DNA of 64,000 bases from Yarrowia lipolytica (taxonomy: Eukaryota; Ascomycota; Dipodascomycetes; Dipodascales). The stretch is from NCBI RefSeq assembly GCF_001761485.1, contig NC_090772.1, forward strand, positions 558,001 through 622,000. The letters run 5' to 3'. Positions 9,286 through 19,492 of the stretch are shown piece by piece. The position numbers and the translations under genes were made by a program. Each line of letters begins with the position of its first letter. Within the stretch, counting starts at the first letter, position 1. Below the pieces are notes generated by a model that saw only the letters and a list, made by a program, of their open reading frames with translations, was not told where the DNA came from and ran no database searches.

Positions 9286-12200
9286 GATAAGGAGTGTACT
9301 GAGCCTCAGCTGTGTCGTATTTGTGGATGGTGTCAGCTACCTCCCAGGATACAGACTTATATATATATCTACCTGCTTGTACGAGAAGGTACAAAATAAG
9401 GTTGCAGGGCCACCACCTGCAGAACAATCGATTGCTGCAGGTAGGCAGGTGAGTTTGAGGGGTCGCAGATAGAGCAAGCGGGTGGCCTGACGGCAAAAGT
9501 AAGGGGTGCAATTTTTCACGACAGATGGACATTTCAACCGACCAAAGTAGAGTTGGAGCTCTGAATCTACGCTCATCATCGTAATCACCACCACCACCAT
9601 CCAATACCACGCCGTCATAGATGCTACGCTCTAGCTCGGTGGTGGTTCATTTAAGAAACCTACGCCTTGGAGCTAAACCTGTCGTATGAGCTACTTTTTT
9701 TCCGTTCATAGAAGGCAAAAATCTAGAAACAGGCGAGCGCTTTTTTGTGGGCTTATCGGGCCAGGCAGAAACGGAAAAAACTGTAGTAGTGTGGTGATGG
9801 AGTCATAACCCGCTCCGGCTATGTGCGGATACAGTATTGTCTCAGACAGTGGTCGCGAGCAATGTCTTGTGCATCTTCATACTTTTTTTTTTTTTATTTT
9901 GAGTGGGGAGGTTGAGGTTGGGTCAGAGGTTGGGTCATCCATGAAGAGGTTAACAGAACGAGCCACGATAGGGGGAAGGATCTTCAACTCGATCCGCTAT
10001 TGTTCTCAGTGATGGCAAATAGATTCATCTAAGACCTACCGGTACAAGTAAAGTACAGCACACGTAATTTTTCTTGCGGCTAGTCTACTCTCAGTGCATG
10101 TAACGTGCGGATCTAGCCCATGAACAGGTGGTTTTTACCCTCCTGCTCTCCACATTTCCAGATAGATGCAGGCTTCTATGGTTGTTCCACACTCTTGTCA
10201 GAGGAGATGCCCGTATACGACCACCATAAGCGACCCTATTACGGGGCCCGAACAAGCCCCGTTGATAGACACTGTAGTGTACCCCACAAGGACGATCGTA
10301 ACAAGACAAGGCCACCCAAAGCCATAGCACTATTGTAGAGTGGCCATTGTTCGTGTCGATCCGTACGACGATCATGGAGCGAGCGGCCACGAAATTAGAT
10401 AGCCACTAAAACTAGTCCTGTCCACGGAAGGCCGTTTGTTAGCCGCTTATATCGTTGGAACAATACTTTTGTTGCCGGCATCTAATTTCATAATTTCGTG
10501 ATTAATTTTTCCCGCCAAAAAATAAAAAATCAAAAACAAAAAATAAAAAGGAACTTCGGTAAGAGCGCTCCCGAAACCGGAAATGCATGGTTTCTCTCAT
10601 GTGTGCCTCTTGCTTGTCTCAGGCCGGTCCAGAAACAAACCTCGAGCTTCCGCCTCCAAGACCCTGCTTTCGGAGAAGCAGCCAATGGCTGTTGTTTGTC
10701 ACTGTTCCCTGTCTTGGTTTTTTTGGCCCTTCTTTTCTTCTTCCCCCCATGAAACCTTGTGTGTGTCCTGTGCAATAATTCATCTGAGACATGGGGTACA
10801 GGTGCATATCCCAGGCAACCAGTGTGGGTCCCGGCGAGATCTGGGGAAGGTACGGAGATGGGGAGGGCCGCAAACGACAGATCGGATACGAGACTCGCCA
10901 TATATCCGGCCAAATCTGCGTCTACGGTTTTCGTCCATCTCCTCCCAGTTATTCCAGATATTTTGCCACATGATGCACATGCACCCTGCACACCACCCAA
11001 ACAGGCTCGATACGAGCCGATCCATTTTTCCCTAGGCCCCTTGAGCCTGAATTATTGAATTTGAGCTGCCCCGAATCTTTTTAAACCTTGCAACAGTTAT
11101 ACACTTACCCCGCTGACGATCAAGGATTAGTAACGTAGTTCTTCGCTAATCATCAGGAGCCGGGTGCCGTGTTGGCAACCAGGTGGAGTACAACCAGGAT
11201 AACTGCTTGCGTTATCCTAATCCATCAAAGAGGCAGCCAAAGTACCGTATTTTACCGGTTGGTGCGATATGATACACGTGGTGATGGTGCGAATACAGGT
11301 GCAATGGTCTCGCTCAAGTTCGTGTACAGATTCCACTATTTTTCGGCCCCAAAAAATGCATACTAATGCTTATATCAATCTGACCCGAGAGTATATTACC
11401 CCTACTTGTAGATTGATTACGTCAAAAGCACAACTAAGTACATCCTGGAGAATCAGATAAGTTTGACAAATGGCAGGCTTCAATGGAGACACGAACGCTG
11501 GAGAGATTCGTGCAAGACCCCAAATCCATGTCGTAGATATTACGCGATATTACGATTACCAAGTTGGCAGATATTATCGACGATATTTATTTATTTTTGC
11601 CAGAAACGGGGTCTCAGATAATATCCCACCCATGGACTCAAGCGGAGGCTCTATACAAACTCCTAGACACACGCCACGAGAAACAGACAAGCTACTGGTG
11701 GTGCAATACTACTGTACATACTGTAGTTCATCCTCAGCCCACCACCTCCGGCCAATAGTGTCATGAGATTTTCCATCAGGTCTATATCTGTGATATGGTC
11801 AACTAAAGTGGTTAAAGAGTGTTTCGAGAAGATATATCATTTGCACGATGAACAAATATTTCTTTCTCACTTGGAATTATGGCCCTTTTTGAGAATTAAG
11901 CAGCTAGGTGTCTCAAAACCACCATGAGACTCACTTTTTATTGTTCACCTCCCAGTCAGTGTTCTACCCATGACAAGAGATACCTCTACCAAGAGTTCAG
12001 ACCGTGACAGTCAATTTCTGGAGACGTTTCCCATCATCGTCAAATATTATCTGCTCGTCCATTGTTTAAGCGCCCGTTATTCTCCTCCTGTCTACATTGT
12101 AGTTCCATTGTCTATGCACAACAATGTTACATTGTAGGCCAGAAAATATCCATAGATAATAACCACCCATAGCCACATGTGATTTGGACTACGTAGGCGA

Positions 12201-12918
12201 TTTTTGAACCAAGACACCAGCTATTGCAAAGGAGACATATTGATCATGTCTACAGACTGCTTCCCATTCCGTTCAAGTGCCCGAGATATTATCTATATGT
12301 ACATGTGTACATGTACATATCGTATAAATACACTCCTATAGCTTCACCATGACTCAGTCCATACACTTACTACACTATAGATGTATTTTGTTGAATGGAA
12401 GACATGATGATATATACAAATTGCACCAACCTCAACAAATGAGAATGCGGTCCTACGAGTACATATATCTCTATATAATGGCCCAGGATTGCACTTAGGA
12501 CTTGATCAGGAGATTGATCAATGAAGACTGATGGTTTCTAATGACTGCTCGCGGTGGACACGGTGTTTGCTTGCAACATACACCCCAATCCAAACTCTCC
12601 ACCCACCAGCTATACATACAAGCACTGTAGTACGTTCCATAACTGTCAGGATGCTTCTAGGTGCTAGTTCGGTGTACGGGTCTTCTTAACTCCCGCCATA
12701 CGACTCAACATCAAGTTCAAGCATGTGATTCTATGTTTCGAGGCATAAGTCTCGGACTATAGACTCTACTAAAGCGACAGTTACAACTCTGTCGCGCAAA
12801 CAACATTTCTCTCGTACAAGACAGCCAGTCTGTCCAGTCTAGTCTCGGATCACCCTCAAGATCAGTCCAAACCGGTGTCTCAATCATATATACATGTATT
12901 TTTCATCGTCAGTTCTAC
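9286..12918. other. Gene-poor region, 3.6 kb
   Basis: This is the longest stretch without a supported gene. Overlapping open frames on both strands at about 10530-11035 (up to 156 codons) lack protein character and codon bias. There is a near-perfect palindrome ATATGTACATGTGTACATGTACATAT around 12295-12320, followed by a TATAAATAC element, but the frame after it is only about 57 codons and not convincing. T- and A-rich tracts occur near 9890 and 10510-10550. Confidence 0.5.
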
Positions 12919-13677
12919 TTACTCCTTGTTGTCCTCAATAGGAAGAAAGTTGGTAACGTTTCCGTTAATATCCCGGTCCCACTTTCGCTGGACGAGGTCG
13001 ATCAGTCGGTGACCTTCCTGTCGGCCGTGTCGCTGCTCAAACACTCCGTAGGCAAGCACTCCGATGGTCACGGCAAACAGAGGGTCCAGCCATCTGGGTT
13101 AGTATGAGTCGTGTCAAGACACACATGACCGCGCATAGCCATCTGAGTGAAGAATGTACAGCGATGTTGGATATGCAGGGACAGCCTGCGTGCTTGGGCT
13201 GATCCAATGACATGGACGACCAACCCGCACGACATGGATTCAAAACAATATGAAAAACGTGAGCTCCAGAATTCCATACACTATGCAAAGTGTGATCACC
13301 AGACACAGATCCACATCGAGCCATGTGACGTGGAATCCTGCAGCTCCTTGGTGTTCTGCCCGATGCGTGTGAAGAGTCGATTGACCACCCACAGCTCCTG
13401 CTTCACGTAACGTGTTCGTTCACCAAATACCGAGAGGGGATAGAAAGAACTGAAATCACGAGTCACGTGGATCCAGCTTCTTCCAGACTCTCTTCCCATC
13501 CCCCATATCGTCGGTTCCGTCTGATCTCAACATGGCACCGATCTCAATATGGCACTTCGCCCACCAGATCTCAGATCCTCGACTATGCTCGTCCAACTGT
13601 CACATGACCGTTTTCCACTGTCGCTTCATCTCGCATACTTACTTGGACAACAAATAAGGGTATTTGATGGGTGCCAT
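12919..13677 (-). CDS. NCE101: NCE101-like small membrane protein, two exons
   Basis: Exon 1 is 13643-13677 and exon 2 is 12919-13093. Joined, they give 69 residues starting MAPIKYPYLLSK and continuing WLDPLFAVTIGVLAYGVFEQ. This matches the Nce101 family layout: a short N-terminus, a single hydrophobic segment after a conserved (S)DP, then a Y/F-E motif and a GHxLxxLxxxxW-like tail (GHRLIDLVQRKW). In S. cerevisiae Nce101 is linked to non-classical secretion of leaderless proteins. The intron has a GTAAGTAT donor and a CTAAC branch directly followed by CCAG, the Yarrowia arrangement, and restores the frame exactly (Lys codon split after its second base). The C-terminal extension of about 15 residues beyond the yeast protein is polar. 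Confidence 0.85.
13094..13642 (-). other. Intron of the NCE101-like gene
   Basis: The 549-base phase-2 intron starts GTAAGTATG and ends ACTAACCCAG. It is long compared with its 210-base coding sequence. No open frame of note or RNA gene was seen inside it. Confidence 0.85.
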
Positions 13678-14278
13678 TTGTGTTGTTGTGTGGAGGAAGA
13701 TCGCAAATGAATTGTTGGTGATGCAATGTGAGGTGTCAAATAGAGTTGGTAAAATAATCAGGTCGGAAAATTAAGGATCGAAAACATTAATAGTTAGGAA
13801 TTTAGTTGTAGTGAAGTAAATATGGTAATGAAGTGGCAAATTCAGTTGATAAGTCAAAGTAATAGTGGCCCGGGTGTCTCAGGACATCAAGTATGTACTG
13901 TACCGTTTGTAGGGTAGAGGAAAAAACTAGGAGGAGAAATCAAGGAGTATATCGCATTGGCTCAGATATCTGAATAATTAATGATTGCGTTACTGGAAAA
14001 TCTCAATATAGGTGCACATGTGCTCACGTCACTGGGTTTTGCGTTCTCCGTTCTACTCACCTAACACACCATTCGAAGATACCACTGTCGCATCAATGAT
14101 ACACAAATTCTGGACCACCAGAGACAGCTATAGGCATTATAAGGTGTCTCAGACTTGCTACAAGTGGTTATCACCAATGCCCAATCGGTATATATCTACT
14201 ACCTTATCACTTTTCTACAACTCCCGGTCTATCTACTCTTCACTGTCAATATGGAGAATCTCAATAATTACAAAAGTC
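13678..14278. other. Intergenic region, promoter of the NCE101-like gene
   Basis: The region is AT-rich with many TAGTTG-like short motifs. It contains the upstream region of the minus-strand NCE101-like gene and lies past the 3' end of the protease gene. No gene is seen. Confidence 0.6.
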
Positions 14279-15427
14279 CTAAGGCTTGAAGGGGACGGCG
14301 CCGGGAATGTCGCCGGTAATCTCAACAACATCGGTCTCGTCGGTGTACTTGGCCTTGGCTATGGTGATCTGAGATCGCTCGTTGTCGTAGATGACCAGAG
14401 CCCGAGAGATCAGGGTGGGGCCGGTGAGCAAGGTCTTGACATCGTTGCCGGAAAGATGGATCTTGTTGATTCGGCACTTGCCATCCTTGCCCTTGGAGAC
14501 GTAGTCAGACAGAGGCATGTCGATCTTGGTCTCTCCAAAGTGGTAGGTGATTTCGGGCTTCTGGTCGCAACCGACCTCCCAGGCTCCCTCAGAGAACTGT
14601 CCTTCACCACCAAACTTCTTACTGAGAGCTTCGACAGTATTGTTAGAGTACTGGACCTTGATTCCTCCGGTATCAAGAACAATTTGTCGCTTGTTCTTCT
14701 CCTCGGGAATTTCCTCTCCCTGAATGGACAAACCGCCCAGAGGCATGCCGTAGCCACCCGGGTGGCTGCAGTTGATGGTGGTCAGAGGACCTTCGTACTT
14801 GGCCTTGTCGAAACCTCCATAATAGACGTTGGTGACAACTCCTTTGGTAGAGGCGTCGGCAAAAAGGACGGGCTTCTCGGCGTTGAGTGAGTAGACAGCT
14901 CGGGAGATCTTTCCAGAGTCCGCGAGACCTTGGATAAAAGAGCCGTGCTTGTTGTCTGAGATAGACTGGCCAAAAATACCCTGGGAGTTGGCAATTTTGT
15001 CCTTGGAGACCCAGACGTTGAAGTCCTCGAGGGTCTGTCCGGCGTAGGACACAGTATCCTTACCCCAATTTCCGGTTCCACCCCAATTCTTTCCCTCCTT
15101 CTGGTACTGCCAGGAGGAAGACTTGCTGACATCGTAGGTTCGTCCCTTACAGCTATCCTTGCATTGGGTGGAGTTAGATCCGGGCACCCACAGAAGGGGG
15201 GATCCGGTGTCGAAGCAGACGGAGACCTTCTGGGGAGGGGTTCCAATCTCGATCTCGGCCTCGTAAAAGATGTCTCCCTTCGTTTGGGTGCTGTGGAAAA
15301 CACCTGCTTGTCGCTTGAAAAGCTCGGCAGCGATCTCAGGGGCGTCCGAGAGGTCTCGGGCCTTGAGGGGCAGGTTGATAACTGCGGCAGCAGCCACAGT
15401 AGAAAGGAGAATGTTGCTAAAGATCAT
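14279..15427 (-). CDS. Secreted aspartic protease, pepsin family (A1)
   Basis: This is a 382-residue preproprotein. Residues 1-15 form a signal peptide (MIFSNILLSTVAAAA). A short propeptide ends at a Lys-Arg pair (ELFKRQAG, residues 38-39), suited to Kex2-type cleavage. The first catalytic motif is CFDTGSPLLW with D73. The second is QIVLDTGGIKV with D252, where the residue after DTG is Gly rather than the usual Ser/Thr. A Cys pair (CKDSC) follows the first motif, as in secreted yapsin-like and candidapepsin-like enzymes. No GPI-attachment tail is visible, so release into the medium is likely. A TTATATAAG element lies about 50 bases upstream. It is probably an extracellular nutrient-scavenging protease. 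Confidence 0.9.
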   Translation of the reverse strand: MIFSNILLSTVAAAAVINLPLKARDLSDAPEIAAELFKRQAGVFHSTQTKGDIFYEAEIEIGTPPQKVSVCFDTGSPLLWVPGSNSTQCKDSCKGRTYDVSKSSSWQYQKEGKNWGGTGNWGKDTVSYAGQTLEDFNVWVSKDKIANSQGIFGQSISDNKHGSFIQGLADSGKISRAVYSLNAEKPVLFADASTKGVVTNVYYGGFDKAKYEGPLTTINCSHPGGYGMPLGGLSIQGEEIPEEKNKRQIVLDTGGIKVQYSNNTVEALSKKFGGEGQFSEGAWEVGCDQKPEITYHFGETKIDMPLSDYVSKGKDGKCRINKIHLSGNDVKTLLTGPTLISRALVIYDNERSQITIAKAKYTDETDVVEITGDIPGAVPFKP

Positions 15428-15471
15428 TGTTGGAGTTTTTGTGAGGAGACAACAGCAGATCCCACGGTAGT

Positions 15472-15481
15472 CTTATATAAA
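15472..15481 (-). promoter_or_regulatory. TATA element of the aspartic protease gene
   Basis: A TTATATAAG sequence on the minus strand lies about 45-55 bases before the ATG, a usual spacing for strongly regulated yeast genes. Confidence 0.6.
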
Positions 15482-17728
15482 TCATAAAGAGATCCCGACT
15501 CGCCCCTGGTGCAACATTGGAGGTTTCAAACGTGCCTGGGACAAGTGTCTTAACGTCATGGCAAGGTACCATGATGATGATCTGCAAGATTGGCACAAGG
15601 TGGAGGATGGTAAAGTTAGAAGAGTAATTTGGGGATATTGTAGTTGTCTGACTGAGATGAGAAGTTGATAAGTGGATTTGGAAGAGCTCAAAGCATCTAT
15701 AAATGTTTAATGTGTTTCTTCTACCTTTTTGATCCTACAAATTCAGATGGCTAGCTCCTTTGATATTTGTCCCTCGAGGTTGTGTCGATCTCAAGTTTAT
15801 TTCGATGTAACCCCAGCAATTGTGCAGACTGGTGGGGATATATGGATGTCCTATACAACTGTTTTGAAGTGTGTGAGACATTTAATCACGTCTACGGAGC
15901 TGTCCTCTTATTATTTGCCCCGATTATCAACTAGTGTGTCTCCGCAGATTACAGCCGTTTCCGCATGTATAGGTCTAGTGGCGGAACGTTCAATTTGGGT
16001 TATTCAGGGTCGTATAAACGGCTCTTTCCAGGATGGGGGACCTGCATGGAAGGAGTGCAGATATCAGTTGCTTTTTGATGCAAGACAGAATGTTAGCCCA
16101 CAGTAGCCCTGGGAGCGTTTGATTGAAGCCAAGAGGCAAGCCAAGAGCGAATAGTTGAATCAACTCTACCGTTAGTCATTCACGGTTTTAGATTGATATT
16201 TAAACCCCAACAACTTGGCGATATGTTCAAAATTCGATCTCTTCTTTCGCAGCTGTCCTGTGATGCTTTTTTTTGAGTTGATGTAACATGTCAAACATGT
16301 GCGAGTTTGATGATGCCGCTTGGTCATGTTGTACTTGTAGCGGTGAGGTAGAAGGATCATACAATCCGGAGCACCCCTCCTCCTCCTCCACCCAGAGACG
16401 GAGCCACTCCTCTATGAAGTTCCTATCAAGACTCACTTACACGAAAACCCGAGCATGTTAGAGTTGAAAGGCATCCAGAACCGATGGAGCCTCGAAGGAG
16501 GCTGGTGTACAGTACATACAGTACCCGTACAGTTCAGTAGGTACACTGAATGTACAGTACGTAACTCAGAGCCTGAAACAAGAGGCAGTTGCCCATTAGC
16601 TAAATTCTGGGAAGGTATGCGGGACTCGAAAAGAAGACCGCTGAGGGCTTCTATTTGTTTCTTTTCTTTGTATCTCCCAGGTAAAGCGGACGGTGTGGAA
16701 CCAAGAAAGTTGCACAACTTCCAGGCCATTGGAGAGCAGTTATGGTAGGGATTGTGAAAAAAAGACTCCTGCTTATTTTGTTTACTTAATGGGTTCCAGC
16801 TAAGAAGTTGTACTACAAGTAGTACATTCCATCTGGTTTTCTCTTCTTTTTCAACAAGCTGGAATATGTCCTTACAGTACATACAATACATCCCTTGTTT
16901 AGGACAAGATCAAGAGGCAGAAAAAGATGGCGGCATTTTAAGAGAAGCGATACAGAATGGTTTGTATGGAGAAATCTGTTAGTCGTCGTTATTTGGTAGA
17001 TTTCAGGTGATTCCTTGGAGATTCGATGGGTACTCGGTGGGTTCGAAAAAACCATTCCAACTGTTACTTACCAATTACTTCAACATCTATGAACTGCACA
17101 GTTGAGCATCCTGTTCGCTCCCAACTACCACCTCAAACAACCGGGGTTCGATTCCCATTACAACACAGAACTCGTTACAATTGAAAAGGAGTAATTAAAG
17201 ATGCAAATCGAATCTCGAAAGGCTCTACACACATTTACTCAATCTATTTCTACCACTTCCAGCCCCCATTCAACTCCTACTACCCCCACTCTCGACCCCC
17301 ATAGTTGGACTCCGTGTTTTGATCTTCCCCTGCATTTAGGTTATCATGCATGAATCCACATGATGTCTGAGGAGCCCAGGAACTTAGGGGGATCAGTTCA
17401 TTTCCAGTTAGCTACCTCGAGAGAATAACGACCGAGCTCCGAATCGACACACAAACCCAATCACGTGACCAAAATCGCGACACTCAGCCCGCCACGTGAC
17501 CGATAAAGCCGCCAATTCACGCCAGTCAGCCCATACCCCTTCCGACACGGTGCCTTCCTGCGCAACTACGACTTGCGAGACAACAACGACATTCACGTGA
17601 CCTTGACACACTATCACGTGGCTCTATACGAACAGCTGACAACGTGACTGCAACTTCCGTTTTAAACGGACCATTGTTGATTCTTCAGGGACAATTACAC
17701 TGCTCGATATAGTATCATTTCCCACACC
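15482..17728. other. Intergenic region with palindromic clusters and E-boxes
   Basis: No gene is supported. Two short overlapping minus-strand frames at about 16172-16436 look weakly protein-like but lack a start or splice signals. A cluster of TACAGTAC motifs at 16505-16565 can fold as a hairpin. Four CACGTG sites (17462, 17493, 17594, 17615) lie in the 270 bases before the DENN gene. Confidence 0.5.
17462..17620. promoter_or_regulatory. Cluster of four CACGTG E-boxes before the DENND6-like gene
   Basis: CACGTG occurs at 17462, 17493, 17594 and 17615, three of them as CACGTGAC. Cbf1- or Pho4-type bHLH factors bind such sites in yeasts. Which factor would act here is not known. Confidence 0.55.
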
Positions 17729-19492
17729 ATGGCAAAACGAATCCCATCATCGTTCACCAGCTCATACAAGATCCACGAGAGTCTAGCTGTGGAGAACCAG
17801 CTCGAGATTCCAGAAAAGACTAGACAACTTTTGTCACGCTGGATCACATGCTTCCTGGTGGTCCAGTTCGATGTGGATATAGGTCCTGATCTGAAACTGA
17901 TTGCACCAAGGGTCAAGTTTTCGGAACAGGACTTTCATACAATCTGTTTTTCATGTTTGCCTGAAAAGACTCCTGTGGAGGGAGAACTAAGAGAAGGTCA
18001 CGTGTTCAGATACGACGACGCTGAAGGAACCACTTTATTTGGATACACCCTGTTCAGTCAAAGGAAAGACCCAGAAAGTCCAAGAGGATATACTCAGGAG
18101 AGTCTAGTGATAATTTCCGAGCACTACCTGCCCCGATTATTCATCACGTGCCTCGAGACTGTCGTCACAGAGTCCTACCTAAACACAAATCAGACCATGG
18201 TCGACCGTTACCCGGTTATTGAAACGGCTATTGAACTCATGAGTAAATGGCCCGATCCAGGAGTAGATGGAGACGTGGGCTTCTTTGGGGACGTAATTAG
18301 TCTAAAATGGGGCACCCACGTCACCCACAAGAACGAACGTGTACAAACGAATCACGTGACCCAAACAACCCACATCACAGACACCATTGTTCCCTTCACT
18401 CGGTTTTCTTCTTGGACCCATCTGCTTCCACTTCTTGCAGACGTTTCTGATCTGTACACACTGTTCGAGGCCGTGCTACTTCAACGTTATGTGACCATCT
18501 ATGCCTCTTCACCACACCTCGTGTCTAGTTTGGTCAGCTGTATGCTCGACATGGTCTATCCCATGGTTTATCCGTATGAACAGGTTCGCGATTACGTGAC
18601 TATTCACACGCAATCGACTGACCCTACAATCAAGATCACGGGGCTTACTAATCCCTTCTTGTTGAAGAAGGAGGCTGCTGACGATTCGTTGTTAATCTTG
18701 TTGAGCACTTTCAACTTGAACAAGAAACTAAAGCCAAGACAAAAGTACAAAGGTCAGAAAGAGAACATTCCTAAACCACGTGACCGATCACGAGATATAA
18801 AACGGAAGTCTATCAATTCTCCACGTGAGTCATCACGCGAGTCGCCGCGGAACTCGCTTACTAACGGCCGCTCTTCACCCGACTCCATTCACAATCCCAA
18901 GGTTAGAGACCAGAAACCACGCGAGTCGACTTTCTCTCGTTTACGTAACCAGATATCAATGCCGTCCTTGTCTTCGTGGTACGACTCGTCTCCTCGACAA
19001 CCATCACCTCCTGTGCAATACGATGAAGATTATCAACTTCGTAATCAGACGAAGAAATGTGCACCCAAGTATCTCGTTCCTGATAAGAAGTTTCTGGCTG
19101 ATATGGTTGTTCTATTTAACGACAGTCAGGTGACGGACCAGGTGATTGACGAGTACATCACCAACCATTTCCAGGCGATTGTGTCTCGTATTTTCAGTCT
19201 GCTGTCTCGCTATCTTGTTCCTGTGGATGATTCATTCATCTTCTCGTCCCTGGACTTCTACAAGGATCTCACCCATGCTTCTAAAAACACCTACTCTTTG
19301 CGGTATGCTGTTTTTGGTAGAGGCGGTTCTTCTACGCCTGTGAGTTCTGGTGGTCGCAGTGACGAGATTAATCTCATTTGCGAGGAGGAGATGGGACTCA
19401 AGTTCAATGGCTCTGGAGATGTCAGCAAAGTGGCCTTCTTCAAGGCACTGGTTCAGACTGAGATGTTCAACAATTGGGTAAACAGAGGGTAG
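17729..19492 (+). CDS. DENN-domain protein, DENND6/FAM116-like
   Basis: The 587-residue protein begins with a DENND6-type N-terminal module (FLVVQFDVDIGPDLKLIAP at about residue 47, then FGYTLFSQRKD and SLVIISEHYLPRLF at about 108-150). In animals DENND6 proteins are guanine nucleotide exchange factors for endosomal Rab GTPases (Rab14), so a role in membrane traffic is likely. A basic, Ser- and Arg-rich insert at about 330-450 is predicted disordered, and a conserved C-terminal part follows. The insert is much longer than in animal DENND6 and carries several RES/SPR motifs that could be phosphorylated. The coding sequence itself carries five CACGTG sites. Family assignment rests on the N-terminal motifs. 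Confidence 0.8.
   Translation: MAKRIPSSFTSSYKIHESLAVENQLEIPEKTRQLLSRWITCFLVVQFDVDIGPDLKLIAPRVKFSEQDFHTICFSCLPEKTPVEGELREGHVFRYDDAEGTTLFGYTLFSQRKDPESPRGYTQESLVIISEHYLPRLFITCLETVVTESYLNTNQTMVDRYPVIETAIELMSKWPDPGVDGDVGFFGDVISLKWGTHVTHKNERVQTNHVTQTTHITDTIVPFTRFSSWTHLLPLLADVSDLYTLFEAVLLQRYVTIYASSPHLVSSLVSCMLDMVYPMVYPYEQVRDYVTIHTQSTDPTIKITGLTNPFLLKKEAADDSLLILLSTFNLNKKLKPRQKYKGQKENIPKPRDRSRDIKRKSINSPRESSRESPRNSLTNGRSSPDSIHNPKVRDQKPRESTFSRLRNQISMPSLSSWYDSSPRQPSPPVQYDEDYQLRNQTKKCAPKYLVPDKKFLADMVVLFNDSQVTDQVIDEYITNHFQAIVSRIFSLLSRYLVPVDDSFIFSSLDFYKDLTHASKNTYSLRYAVFGRGGSSTPVSSGGRSDEINLICEEEMGLKFNGSGDVSKVAFFKALVQTEMFNNWVNRG

Noticed and set aside
10530-11035. Overlapping frames of 150-156 codons on both strands
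   Set aside because: There is no codon bias, no domain and no splice or promoter signal. They overlap each other on opposite strands in a locally stop-poor stretch.
15729-16891. Frames of 125 codons (plus strand) and 152 codons (minus strand), and two overlapping minus-strand frames at 16172-16436
   Set aside because: Codon use is unlike the real genes and no domain or splice pair was found. A decayed gene is possible but unsupported.
17100-17180. GGGGTTCGATTCCC, a tRNA B-box-like sequence
   Set aside because: The T stem pairs only three bases, and no D arm, anticodon stem or acceptor stem could be built around it.
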